DNA of 64,000 nt from an uncultured Pelagibacteraceae bacterium (GTDB lineage: Bacteria; Pseudomonadota; Alphaproteobacteria; Pelagibacterales; Pelagibacteraceae), in the NCBI GenBank assembly GCA_902580445.1, contig CACHKQ010000004.1:1-64000 (forward strand). Reading direction: 5' to 3'. The notes below the pieces were generated by a model. That model was given only the letters and a program-made list of their open reading frames with translations. It did no database searches and was not told where the DNA came from. Below, in pieces: positions 34,846-43,115 of the stretch. The position numbers and the translations under genes are program-made. Positions within the stretch are counted from its first letter, which is position 1; the number at the start of each line of letters is the position of its first letter.

Positions 34846-36474
34846 ATGAGTCATTACGAAACAAATTTAAATAAAAATAAAGCAAATTTTGTACCACTCA
34901 CACCACTATCATTTTTACAAAGAGCTAAAGATATATATCCAACATATGAAGCACTAATTTATGAGGATCGAAAATATACATGGACTCAGGTTTATAATAG
35001 ATGTGTGAGGTTTGCGAGTGCTTTAGAAAAAATTGGAATTAAAAAAGGCGATACTGTTTCTTTCTTAGCTTTCAATACTCCTGAAATTTTTGAGGCTCAT
35101 TATTCTGTTCCTATGACTGGTGCTGTTTTAAATACTATAAATATTCGATTAGATGCAAAGACTATTGCTTATATTTTAAATCACAGCGATGCCAAAGTTT
35201 TAGTTGTAGATAGACAGCTCCACAAAGAAGTTAAAAAAGCATTAAAATCAATTAAAAATAAAATTACTATAATTGATATTATCGATAAGTATTCTGATAA
35301 ATCAAAAACAGAAAAAATTGGTGACTTAGAGTACGAAACATTTTTAAAAACAGGAGATGAGAATTACGAATGGAAGATGCCAGATGATGAGTGGCAAGCA
35401 ATATCACTAAGTTACACTTCTGGTACAACTGGAAATCCAAAGGGAGTGGTTTATCATCATAGAGGATCATATTTAATGTCAACAGGTAGTGCAGCTGCTT
35501 GGAATATGCCAAATAGATTAAATTTTTTAACCGTTGTTCCCATGTTTCATTGTAATGGTTGGGGTTATCCTTGGACAGTACCTATGTTAAATGGTCGTAC
35601 AATTTGTTTACGCAATATAGATATAAAAAAAATTTTTGATTTAATAGACAAATATAATATTACTCATTTTGGTGGCGCTCCAATCGTTTTAAATATGATA
35701 ACTGGGGCTTCTGAAAGTGAGAGAAAAAAATTAAAGCATAAAGTTTATGTATTAACAGCTGGTGCTCCTCCACCAAGTATAATTTTTAAGAAAATGGAAG
35801 CTCTTGGATTTGATGTGATGCACGTTTATGGATTAACCGAAACATATGGTCACGTAACACAGTGTGCCTGGAATGACACTTGGAATAATTTTGATGAAGA
35901 GAAAAAAAATGAGATAAAAGCACGACAAGGCGTAAGATATCCAAATACTGAAGGTGTAACAATTATGGATCCTGAAACCATGAAAGAGGTTCCAAGAGAT
36001 GGAAAAACTATTGGTGAAATAATGATACGGGCAAATGTTGTAATGAAAGGTTATTTTAAAGACAAGGAATCAACGGATAAAGCAATGAAAGGTGGCTGGT
36101 TTCACTCTGGTGATTTAGCAGTCATGCATGAAGATGGTTATGTAAAAATTCAAGATAGATCAAAAGATATAATTATTTCAGGAGGTGAAAATATATCTTC
36201 TATAGAGATAGAAAATACTTTGGCAAAACACCCTTCGGTATCTATTGCAGCTGTGGTAGCTAAACCAGACGAAAAATGGGGTGAAGTCCCATGTGCTTTT
36301 ATAGAGACTGTTAAAGACAAAAAGGTTACTGAAAAAGAGTTGATTTCTTTTTGTAAAGAAACACTAGCAGGATTTAAAGTTCCAAAAAAAGTTGAATTCT
36401 GTGAATTGCCAAAAACATCGACAGGCAAAATTCAAAAATTTGAACTGAGAAAAAAAGCAAAAGATTTAAATTAA
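34846..36474 (+). CDS. Acyl-CoA ligase, AMP-forming (possible DmdB)
   Basis: A 542-residue adenylate-forming enzyme that makes acyl-CoA from a carboxylic acid, ATP and CoA. The signature YTSGTTGNPKGVVYHHRG lies near residue 189. MHVYGLTETYG and GGWFHSGDLAVMHEDGYVKIQDRSKD (split around the hinge) mark the middle, and the conserved C-terminal Lys is in PKTSTGKIQKFELR. The frame extends to a TTG at 34840, but ATG 34846 is preferred; either way it touches the previous stop. With the dehydrogenase and demethylase nearby it may activate methylmercaptopropionate; medium-chain acids are an alternative. Confidence 0.88.
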   Translation: MSHYETNLNKNKANFVPLTPLSFLQRAKDIYPTYEALIYEDRKYTWTQVYNRCVRFASALEKIGIKKGDTVSFLAFNTPEIFEAHYSVPMTGAVLNTINIRLDAKTIAYILNHSDAKVLVVDRQLHKEVKKALKSIKNKITIIDIIDKYSDKSKTEKIGDLEYETFLKTGDENYEWKMPDDEWQAISLSYTSGTTGNPKGVVYHHRGSYLMSTGSAAAWNMPNRLNFLTVVPMFHCNGWGYPWTVPMLNGRTICLRNIDIKKIFDLIDKYNITHFGGAPIVLNMITGASESERKKLKHKVYVLTAGAPPPSIIFKKMEALGFDVMHVYGLTETYGHVTQCAWNDTWNNFDEEKKNEIKARQGVRYPNTEGVTIMDPETMKEVPRDGKTIGEIMIRANVVMKGYFKDKESTDKAMKGGWFHSGDLAVMHEDGYVKIQDRSKDIIISGGENISSIEIENTLAKHPSVSIAAVVAKPDEKWGEVPCAFIETVKDKKVTEKELISFCKETLAGFKVPKKVEFCELPKTSTGKIQKFELRKKAKDLN

Positions 36475-36481
36475 TCCCGAA

Positions 36482-36931
36482 ATGTCAAAAATATCAATTG
36501 ATCTTATTTGGAAACTTGAAAATGGAGATATGTCTCCAGGACAGTATTCAAATCAACATGAAATTACATTTACACCTAATACAAAGATTATCGCAGATTC
36601 TGCCCCAGATTGGAGAGGAAACGAATTAAATACCAATCCTGAGCAAACTTTAGCTGCATCTCTGAGCAGTTGTCATATGATGACTTTTTTAGCGTTAGCA
36701 GCCAAAATGAAATGGCCCGTAAAAACCTACAAAGATACTGCTGTAGCAAAATTAGGTAAAAATCTTAAAGGTCTAATGTCTGTTACCGAAATCGAACTTA
36801 ATCCAAAAGTAGAGTTTTCTAACGGTTTCTCCGTTGATAATTTAAAAATGAAAGAGGTACAAGATAGAGCTCATCGATATTGTTTTATATCAAATTCACT
36901 TTCTAAAGAAGTTAAGGTTAAAATAAATTAA
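36482..36931 (+). CDS. OsmC/Ohr family peroxiredoxin
   Basis: A 149-residue OsmC-like protein. The family's two redox cysteines are present in SLSSCHMMTFLALAAK (about 59) and HRYCFISNSLS (about 137). OsmC/Ohr proteins reduce organic hydroperoxides using lipoyl or thiol donors. It sits inside the acyl-CoA cluster, 7 bases after the ligase and 3 bases before the crotonase. A role in dealing with reactive by-products such as methanethiol or fatty hydroperoxides is only a guess. Confidence 0.88.
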   Translation: MSKISIDLIWKLENGDMSPGQYSNQHEITFTPNTKIIADSAPDWRGNELNTNPEQTLAASLSSCHMMTFLALAAKMKWPVKTYKDTAVAKLGKNLKGLMSVTEIELNPKVEFSNGFSVDNLKMKEVQDRAHRYCFISNSLSKEVKVKIN

Positions 36932-36934
36932 TTT

Positions 36935-37744
36935 ATGAACGATTTAATGAATAATCAACTTGTCAAAACTTCAATCCATTCTGATTCTATTCTTCGTGTT
37001 ACTTTAAATAATCCATCACAACATAATGTTTTATCAGAGGAGATGATGTCAGTTATTCAGTCTGTTTTGGACAAATCTGTAAATAATAAATCTATAAGAG
37101 TAATTATTATTTCAGCAGAGGGTAAAACATTTTCTGCAGGACATGATTTAAAACAACTAAAAAAAGGGCGCGATAATTCTGATAAGGGTAGGGACTATTT
37201 TAAAAAAGTGATGTTAAAATGTTCAAAACTAATGCAATCAATTATTAACAATCCAAAGCCTATAATTGCCGAAGTTGCTGGTACTGCTACTGCAGCTGGC
37301 TGTCAATTAGTTGCAAGCTGTGATTTAGCTTATGCGGGAACATCGTCTAGATTTGCTACACCCGGTGTTAATATTGGCTTATTTTGTTCAACGCCAATGG
37401 TGGCCCTATCAAGAACAGTTTCGAACAAACATTCTATGGAAATGCTTTTGAATGGAGATCTAATTTCTTCTAAAAAAGCTGCTGAAATTGGTTTAATTAA
37501 TGAAGTTGTAAACGATAATGATCTCGAGAGCATTGTGCTAGCAAAAGCTTTAAAAATTTCTAAGAAATCAGCTATGACATTGAAAATTGGCAAACAGGCT
37601 TTTTATAATCAAATAAACATGAACTTATCCGAAGCTTATGATTATGCGTCCAACGTAATGGTTGAGAATATGCTTAAAATTGATGCTGAAGAGGGTATAG
37701 ATGCCTTTATAAATAAAAGAAATCCTAATTGGCAAGATAAATGA
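36935..37744 (+). CDS. ECHDC3-like crotonase family protein lacking both catalytic glutamates
   Basis: A 269-residue crotonase-fold protein with the oxyanion-hole segments SAGHDLKQL and TAAGCQLVASCD. The two acids used by classic enoyl-CoA hydratase are replaced: the CEL position is CQL (Gln) and the PEI position is PGV (Gly) in RFATPGVNIGLFCSTP. That pattern is typical of the ECHDC3-like subgroup, whose reaction is unsettled. It could act as a thioesterase, isomerase or ligand-binding protein rather than a hydratase. It overlaps the next gene by 4 bases. It might replace DmdD in the neighbouring pathway, but the missing residues argue against simple hydration. Confidence 0.87.
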   Translation: MNDLMNNQLVKTSIHSDSILRVTLNNPSQHNVLSEEMMSVIQSVLDKSVNNKSIRVIIISAEGKTFSAGHDLKQLKKGRDNSDKGRDYFKKVMLKCSKLMQSIINNPKPIIAEVAGTATAAGCQLVASCDLAYAGTSSRFATPGVNIGLFCSTPMVALSRTVSNKHSMEMLLNGDLISSKKAAEIGLINEVVNDNDLESIVLAKALKISKKSAMTLKIGKQAFYNQINMNLSEAYDYASNVMVENMLKIDAEEGIDAFINKRNPNWQDK

Positions 37745-38517
37745 TTTTTGAAGTAGAAAATAAAAAAGTTTTCTCCTCAGATATTGGTCAAACTTTCGAT
37801 AAAAACAAACATTCTATAATATTACTTCATGGAAGCGGTCAATCTCATGTTGTTTGGTCTCTAACTGATCAATATCTTGCTGATGAAGGATTTAATGTCT
37901 TTGCACTTGATTTACCGGGCCATGGTAACTCAGAAGGTTCCTCTCTCAAATCAATAGAGGAAATGGCTGATTGGCTTAACAAACTTGTTAATGTTATTGG
38001 TATAAAAGACTTAACAATATTAGGGCATTCTCAGGGTTGTTTGGTGGCTATAGAATATGTAAATAAATTCCCCGATAATATTAAAAATTTAATTTTTGTT
38101 GCCGGCTCATATCAAATACCAGTAAATAAAAGTTTAATAGATCTTGCAAACGCAGGAGATTTTGAGTCAATAAATTTAATGATGAAATGGGGATATGGAT
38201 ATTCTAAGCAATTCCTTGGAGGAAACCCACTTCAAAAGATTTTAAATTCGTCTAGAGAAATCCGTGAAGTTTTGGCAATAGACCTTATCGCTTGTAATAA
38301 CTATAAAAATGGAATCAACAGTATAAAAAAAATCAAATGCCCAACCTTTTTTGTTTTTGGTGAGCTTGATAAAATGATAAAGCTAGATAAAGGCAAGGAA
38401 TTTTCAGGGTTAATACCTGGGTCAAAAACGCATATCATTAAAGATTGTGGTCACATGATAATACTTGAAAACGCTTTTGAGATGAGAGAAAAGGTTGCTG
38501 AATTTTTAAAAAAATGA
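37741..38517 (+). CDS. Alpha/beta hydrolase
   Basis: A 258-residue alpha/beta-hydrolase with a complete apparent triad: nucleophile Ser97 in LGHSQGC, acid Asp210 in FGELDKMI and base His238 in DCGHMI. The oxyanion segment is LLHGSGQSHVVW near residue 28. It overlaps both neighbours by 4 bases, indicating tight translational coupling in the acyl-CoA cluster. A thioesterase or carboxylesterase role would fit the context, but the substrate is unknown. Confidence 0.88.
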   Translation: MIFEVENKKVFSSDIGQTFDKNKHSIILLHGSGQSHVVWSLTDQYLADEGFNVFALDLPGHGNSEGSSLKSIEEMADWLNKLVNVIGIKDLTILGHSQGCLVAIEYVNKFPDNIKNLIFVAGSYQIPVNKSLIDLANAGDFESINLMMKWGYGYSKQFLGGNPLQKILNSSREIREVLAIDLIACNNYKNGINSIKKIKCPTFFVFGELDKMIKLDKGKEFSGLIPGSKTHIIKDCGHMIILENAFEMREKVAEFLKK

Positions 38518-39620
38518 AAAGTATTATAACTAGATCGAGACGATTAAGGGGCACACCTTTTACTTCAAGAATTGAAAAACAAGGAGTTAAAAGTTACACA
38601 GTTTATAATCATATGCTATTACCCACTACTTTTTCTACACCTGAAGAAGAATATAAACATTTAAAGGAGCATGTTCAAATTTGGGATGTTTCAGTTCAGC
38701 GAGAAATTGAAATTTCTGGGAAAGATTCTTCCGAGTTAGTTCAACTGATGACTTGCCGAAATTTATCTGACTCAAAAATAGGAAAGTGTTATTATGCACC
38801 GCTTGTAGATTCTGATGGAGGTTTAATTAATGATCCACTCATATATAAACTAAATGATGATAAATGGAGAGTATGCATTGCAGACTCTGATGTTTTACTT
38901 TTTGCGAAAGGAATAGCATCTTCAAAAAAAATGGATGTAAATATCTTTGAAGCAAAAATCGATACATTAGCAGTCCAAGGACCTAAATCATTAGATATTA
39001 TGAAAAAAATATTTGGTGATAAAATAAAGGATCTAAAATTCTTTAGATTTGATTTTTTTGAATTTGATAAAAAAAAATTTTTGATATCAAGATCGGGTTT
39101 TTCGAAACAAGGAGGTTATGAAATTCATGTTGAAAATGTAAGTGACGGATTAGATCTTTATGATTATTTTTTTAAAATTGGTGAGGAATTTAATCTTAAA
39201 CCTGGTACACCAAATCATCCTGAAAGAATCGAGGGGGGGTTGCTTTCGTATGGGAGTGACATGGATAATAACGATAATCCTTTAGAGTGCGGTTTTGACA
39301 AGTATGTAGATTTAGACTCTGATATAGTATTTTTAGGTAAAGAAAATCTTATAAAAATTAAGATCAATGGAATAAAAAGGAAACTTATGGGTGTTAAAAT
39401 TGATGTTAATAAAATTAATGTATCAGAAGAAATACCATTATTTGACTCTGATAATAAAGTGATTGGTCAATTAAGATCAGGCGCTTTTTCGCCTAAATTT
39501 AAAAAAGTCGTTGGAATTGCAATGATGAATATAGATTTTTGCAAAACATCATTAAAATTTAAAATTAAATTAGAAGAAAAGTTGGTTTCAGGAGAAATTT
39601 GTAATTTACCAATAAATTAA
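38514..39620 (+). CDS. dmdA: Dimethylsulfoniopropionate demethylase DmdA-like (GcvT family)
   Basis: A 368-residue GcvT-fold protein closely resembling SAR11 DmdA, which moves a methyl from DMSP to tetrahydrofolate leaving methylmercaptopropionate. Shared features include the opening RRLRGTPFTSRIEKQGV, YNHMLLPTTF, HVQIWDVSVQREIEI, LMTCRNLSDSKIGKCYY, SKQGGYEIHVEN, and ECGFDKYVDLDSDIVFLGKE near the C-terminus. GcvT itself usually lacks the RRLR..PF opening. It could be a paralogue with another substrate. It follows the hydrolase with a 4-base overlap, and the NDUFS4-like gene begins 1 base after its stop. Confidence 0.8.
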   Translation: MKSIITRSRRLRGTPFTSRIEKQGVKSYTVYNHMLLPTTFSTPEEEYKHLKEHVQIWDVSVQREIEISGKDSSELVQLMTCRNLSDSKIGKCYYAPLVDSDGGLINDPLIYKLNDDKWRVCIADSDVLLFAKGIASSKKMDVNIFEAKIDTLAVQGPKSLDIMKKIFGDKIKDLKFFRFDFFEFDKKKFLISRSGFSKQGGYEIHVENVSDGLDLYDYFFKIGEEFNLKPGTPNHPERIEGGLLSYGSDMDNNDNPLECGFDKYVDLDSDIVFLGKENLIKIKINGIKRKLMGVKIDVNKINVSEEIPLFDSDNKVIGQLRSGAFSPKFKKVVGIAMMNIDFCKTSLKFKIKLEEKLVSGEICNLPIN

Positions 39621-39621
39621 T

Positions 39622-39906
39622 ATGAAAAAAGCGAAAATTTACATCCCATCTAAAACAGCCATGCAATCTGGAAGAGGTAAAACCAAAAAATGGGTATTAA
39701 AGTTTGAAACTAGACACGATGTTACAAATCCACTTATGGGATGGGAGTCTAGCGATGATACTATAGGAGAGGTTATTTTGGAGTTTACCACCAAAGATAA
39801 AGCTGTTGAATATGCAAAAAACAACAAATTACTTTATGAGGTTATTGAGCCAAAGAAATCAGATTTTATAATTAAATCATACTCAGATAATTTTTTGAAA
39901 GATTAA
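39622..39906 (+). CDS. NDUFS4-like complex I accessory protein (ETC_C1 family)
   Basis: A 94-residue protein matching the ETC complex I subunit family. The opening is KAKIYIPSKTAMQSGRGKTKKWVLKFE, followed by NPLMGWESSDDTIGEVILEFTTKDKAVEYAKNN (each recognised by its WxxxF and GW-S/D-T core). In Alphaproteobacteria and mitochondria this accessory subunit binds the NADH-oxidising arm of complex I. Here it is not with nuo genes but sits 1 base after the DmdA-like gene, so its association with complex I is an inference from family only. Confidence 0.85.
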   Translation: MKKAKIYIPSKTAMQSGRGKTKKWVLKFETRHDVTNPLMGWESSDDTIGEVILEFTTKDKAVEYAKNNKLLYEVIEPKKSDFIIKSYSDNFLKD

Positions 39907-39907
39907 T

Positions 39908-40912
39908 ATGTGGAGAAGTTTTTTTACTGAAAGAAGATGGCTTTTATGGTCATGGGGTGGGGCTTTTTTTATATTTTTATCACTTTTATCCCAAACCTGG
40001 ATAGATGTTAAAATTAATGAGTGGTATAAGGGATTTTACGACTTACTTCAAAAAGCCACTGAAAGGGATATTTCTGAATTTTATGATGGCTTACTTTTAT
40101 TCATGAAATTGGCAATACCTTATGTAATAATTTACACAGTAACAAACTACTTCACTAGACTTTGGGCATTTAGATGGAGAGAGGCTATGACTTTTTCCTA
40201 TATGCCCTATTGGAAAAAAGTTGACGCAAAAGTTGAAGGTGCATCACAAAGAATTCAAGAAGACTGTATGAATTTTGCGAAAATCGTAGAAAGTCTTGGG
40301 TTACAAGTTGTACGAGCTATAATGTTATTAATAGCTTTTATTCCAATATTGTGGGGCTTGTCCTCAAATGTTGTTATTCCTTTTTTCAAAGATGTTTCGG
40401 GATCTTTGGTTTGGGTTTCTTTAACAGCAAGTTTAGGTGGTTTGGTAATTAGCTGGCTAGTCGGAATTAAATTACCCGGTTTAGAATATAACAATCAAAA
40501 AGTTGAAGCTGCATTTAGGAAAGAACTTGTATATGGAGAAGACGATAGAGCTAATTATGCCAAACCCCCAACTATATTGGAGCTTTTTAGTGGAATAAAA
40601 TTCAATTACCACAGACTCTTCCTGCATTACGGTTATTTTGACTTGTGGTTGATAATGTATAATCAAGTAATGATAATTGTACCGTATATTTTAATGGGAC
40701 CTGGTTTGTTTACAGGAGCGATGACTTTAGGTATTTTGATACAAACATCTAGCGCTTTTAGAGAAGTTCAAAGTAGTTTTTCATTATTTTTACAAAATTG
40801 GACTCGTATAACTGAACTTAGGTCAATTTATAAACGATTGAATGAATTTGAAAAAGCAATAAATTTTAACAAACCCTTGAGAAAAGTAAAAAAATCTGAT
40901 GTAAGAGTTTAA
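39908..40912 (+). CDS. SbmA/BacA-like transporter
   Basis: A 334-residue membrane protein resembling SbmA/BacA, which import peptides and some antibiotics using the proton gradient and look like an ABC membrane domain without its ATPase. Characteristic pieces are MWRSFFTERRWLLWSWGG, the cytoplasmic FRWREAMTFSYMPYW, RIQEDCMNFAKIVESLG and LLQ-rich end segments (FREVQSSFSLFLQNWTRITEL). It overlaps the next gene by one base (TAATG). Why it travels with an acyl-CoA/DMSP cluster is unknown. Confidence 0.85.
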   Translation: MWRSFFTERRWLLWSWGGAFFIFLSLLSQTWIDVKINEWYKGFYDLLQKATERDISEFYDGLLLFMKLAIPYVIIYTVTNYFTRLWAFRWREAMTFSYMPYWKKVDAKVEGASQRIQEDCMNFAKIVESLGLQVVRAIMLLIAFIPILWGLSSNVVIPFFKDVSGSLVWVSLTASLGGLVISWLVGIKLPGLEYNNQKVEAAFRKELVYGEDDRANYAKPPTILELFSGIKFNYHRLFLHYGYFDLWLIMYNQVMIIVPYILMGPGLFTGAMTLGILIQTSSAFREVQSSFSLFLQNWTRITELRSIYKRLNEFEKAINFNKPLRKVKKSDVRV

Positions 40913-41811
40913 TGGAACTCTACATCAAATTAATTGACGTACTTTTTCCTGTTTTTTTTATCATTGGTATTGGTTACTATATAGGTAAAAAAGATTCTAA
41001 ATTTAACACCAAATTTATTACAAATTTTGCTGGAACTATAGGTACTCCAGCAATGATATTTTACACGATCACAACAACAGGTGTTACCTTAGAAATATTT
41101 ACTGAATATTTTATATACGCAGTAATTATTTTAGGAATATTTGCTGCTATTGGTTTTGTATTTTTAATTCTTCTTAAAAAGGATCCAATAACAGAACTTC
41201 CACCGATGTTTTTGCCTAATACTGGTAACATGGGTGTTCCTATTTGTTTATTTGCTTATGGAACAGCCGGGCTAGGAGTGGCCTCAGCTATTGCATCGGT
41301 GATTATATTATTTCATTTTACTATTGGTATATTTCTAGCAAGTAAAAAATTTTCACTTATGATTTTAATTAAGAATGGTCCTATATATGGAATCATAATA
41401 TCTATTATATTTCTTTATTTTAAATGGGATGTTCCAGGATATTTAGAAAACACAACTTTTTTACTTACTTACACCACTATATTTTTAGTTCTAATGTCTT
41501 TAGGGGTAGCACTTACCAGATTAAAAGTAGTTTCCTGGACACATGCTGCAATACTTGGTGCAGTTAGAGTTATTCTTGGACCAATAATCGGTTTCACCGC
41601 TATTAAATTTCTCAATTTAGATGGTTTCATGGCCGGTGTTCTATTAATCCAATCTGCTATGCCTAGTGCTGTGCTTACTTATTTAGTTGGTTCTATGTAT
41701 TCTAAGAAGAGGGCAGTAGACAATATAGCTAGTGTGATTGTATCATCGACTTTAATGTCCTTTATAACTATTCCTGTAGTAGTTTATATCGCTTTAAGGT
41801 TCTTTAATTAA
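40912..41811 (+). CDS. AEC (auxin efflux carrier) family transporter
   Basis: A 299-residue membrane protein with about ten spans in two inverted halves. Family marks are DVLFPVFFIIGIGYYIGKK at the start, PNTGNMGVPICLFAYGTAGLG near 102 and the second-half QSAMPSAVLTYLVGSMY near 247. Bacterial members export or import malate, other organic acids or amino-acid derivatives. It closes the plus-strand run from 30860; a short perfect hairpin follows at 41834. Confidence 0.88.
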   Translation: MELYIKLIDVLFPVFFIIGIGYYIGKKDSKFNTKFITNFAGTIGTPAMIFYTITTTGVTLEIFTEYFIYAVIILGIFAAIGFVFLILLKKDPITELPPMFLPNTGNMGVPICLFAYGTAGLGVASAIASVIILFHFTIGIFLASKKFSLMILIKNGPIYGIIISIIFLYFKWDVPGYLENTTFLLTYTTIFLVLMSLGVALTRLKVVSWTHAAILGAVRVILGPIIGFTAIKFLNLDGFMAGVLLIQSAMPSAVLTYLVGSMYSKKRAVDNIASVIVSSTLMSFITIPVVVYIALRFFN

Positions 41812-41833
41812 GTAAGAATAGCTGTCCTATTTA

Positions 41834-41850
41834 TTAAAGTTTTACTTTAA
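41834..41850 (+). terminator. Short hairpin after the AEC transporter
   Basis: TTAAAGT and ACTTTAA form a perfect 7-bp stem with a TTT loop, 23 bases after the AEC stop. It is AT-rich and lacks a clean trailing T run, so it would be a weak terminator or a 3' stabiliser. Confidence 0.35.
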
Positions 41851-42117
41851 CTTCTATATGTATACTATTGTTTTAATTGAATAATATAATAATTAATAAA
41901 TTATAAAAGAAATATAAATCGAAAACCCAATATTTATAACGATTTTTATACACTTTGTCATTTGTACCTTAAAAAAATCAATAAATATTGAGTTTTTTGT
42001 AAAGTCTTTCCCCAGAAAGTTTTGAAAAAACAGAGTTTTTCTTATTTTAATGAAGATTTTATCGACAGTTAATTTTAAGCAATGCAGTATTGGAATATAG
42101 CATTTAATGGGCCATAT

Positions 42118-42151
42118 ATAGGCCTATTTTGAGCGTTTGGTTCTATAGGCT
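42118..42151. repeat. Palindrome ATAGGCCTAT with a distal half-copy
   Basis: ATAGGCCTAT (42118-42127) is a perfect 10-bp palindrome. Its right half GGCCTAT (42121-42127) can also pair with ATAGGCT (42145-42151), a 7-bp stem around a 17-base loop. It is the only GC-richer island in the surrounding non-coding DNA and may be a protein site or small RNA. Confidence 0.4.
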
Positions 42152-42227
42152 AGAATATACCCCGTAAAACCTTAATTAATAGATAAATACATCCTCAGAT
42201 TGTAAAAAACGTTGGTATTGCTTACTT

Positions 42228-42503
42228 CTAGAGTAAAAAACCTTCCTTTTTGAGCAGTTTTTTCTTAGTTTTCATGCCTCCTAAACCTGAGTAACCACCC
42301 AGCGATCCATTAGATTTTATAACTCTATGACAGGGTATTCTAGGTGCGTAGGGGTTTTTACCGACTGCATTGCCGACAGCTCTAGCTGAGTAGGGGCTAT
42401 TTATTGCTATTGCCACCTGTTTATAGGTTTTTACAGTGCCTTTAGGAATTGTAAGCAGATATTTCCAAACTTTAATTTGAAATTCAGTTCCTTTTAACTT
42501 CAT
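42228..42503 (-). CDS. MGMT-family alkyltransferase domain protein (Ogt/ATL-like)
   Basis: A short (about 91 residues) 6-O-methylguanine-DNA methyltransferase catalytic domain. The opening is GTEFQIKVWKYLLTIPKGTVKTY, the DNA-binding helix contains SARAVGNAVGKNP, and the alkyl-accepting Cys is in RIPCHRVI, followed by GGYSGLGGMKTKKKLLKKEG. No N-terminal domain is present. The frame extends up to 42545, but ATG 42503 gives the natural family start and a 20-base overlap with the cupin gene. The active Cys is kept, so it should be a true methyltransferase rather than an ATL protein. Confidence 0.88.
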   Translation of the reverse strand: MKLKGTEFQIKVWKYLLTIPKGTVKTYKQVAIAINSPYSARAVGNAVGKNPYAPRIPCHRVIKSNGSLGGYSGLGGMKTKKKLLKKEGFLL

Positions 42504-42885
42504 TTTGATATTTTGAGCTTGTTTTACTAGAGTGGTGGGGGCCAACTAACATGATTGTCCATGCTGGATTGTTGTCTTTAAGTTTAAGACTATGTTTATC
42601 AGTGTTTTTTCTAAAACCGATGTAGCCCGGGCCTCTCCAAAAAGTCCCTTTATCGTTAGTTTCCCAATAACCACCCTTTAAAATTATTGTTATATAGGAC
42701 CAATAATGATCATGTAAATCTCCTCTGTCTCCTTTGAGGATCTTATGAACTAATATATTAAACGGAAACCACTTAGGCCTTTTACGAAATAGCAAGTAAT
42801 ACCTTATCATAAAAGGTTCTGCTTTATCGTAATCTGGCCAACTAGGACCTCTATCTAAAATAACTCTTTTCCTACTTTCAAACAT
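42484..42885 (-). CDS. Cupin-fold protein of unknown role
   Basis: A 133-residue protein with a cupin-like metal site: GDLHDHYWSYITIILKGGYWE (His-x-His) and, about 45 residues later, KNTDKHSLKL with another His, followed by WTIMLVGP. The N-terminal third (ILDRGPSWPDYDKAEPFMIRY) is charged and unassigned. Similar small cupins bind metals and modify small ligands, but no substrate can be named. It lies between a small membrane protein gene (3 bases upstream) and the alkyltransferase gene (overlapping), likely one operon. Confidence 0.7.
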   Translation of the reverse strand: MFESRKRVILDRGPSWPDYDKAEPFMIRYYLLFRKRPKWFPFNILVHKILKGDRGDLHDHYWSYITIILKGGYWETNDKGTFWRGPGYIGFRKNTDKHSLKLKDNNPAWTIMLVGPHHSSKTSSKYQNEVKRN

Positions 42886-42888
42886 AAA

Positions 42889-43053
42889 CTAATCAATTAA
42901 TAGGGCGATTATTAATAGAATTCCGACTATTGAAACGCCCACACCGGTTATTAGTGTTAGATTTTTGCTTTTATTCTTAAGCTTTTCCCAACGGTACATA
43001 AAATAAAAAGCTATAATTGGAATTGATAGACCTAAAATAATATATTTTATCAT
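42889..43053 (-). CDS. Small two-span membrane protein (54 residues)
   Basis: A short frame from ATG 43053 to TAG 42889. The predicted protein has a hydrophobic helix at about 4-20 (YIILGLSIPIIAFYF), a basic loop (RWEKLKNKSKN) and a second hydrophobic helix at about 34-52 ending LIIALLID. It ends 3 bases before the cupin ATG, consistent with one operon. The hairpin-like topology and spacing support a real gene, but no family is recognised. Confidence 0.6.
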   Translation of the reverse strand: MIKYIILGLSIPIIAFYFMYRWEKLKNKSKNLTLITGVGVSIVGILLIIALLID

Positions 43054-43086
43054 TTTGAAATTTATATAATTAAGCTTTTATAGTTG

Positions 43087-43115
43087 TTGACATATAAAAT
43101 CATTTAATATATTAC
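43087..43115 (+). promoter_or_regulatory. Probable promoter of the recombinase gene
   Basis: A consensus TTGACA (43087-43092) and a TATTAC (43110-43115) are separated by 17 bases, the ideal sigma-70 spacing. The -10 box coincides with the left end of the inverted repeat at 43110-43146, so a protein bound there would block transcription. Confidence 0.55.

Larger units (their letters stand above)
41812..42227. other. Non-coding stretch at the start of the accessory island
   Basis: This 416-base stretch has stops in all frames and no recognisable gene, which is long for this compact genome. It contains a perfect hairpin at 41834-41850 and a GC-richer patch near 42110-42175 with a palindrome and a longer stem. 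It may be a decayed gene, a small RNA locus, or the edge where the island joined the backbone; the sequence does not decide. Confidence 0.6.
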
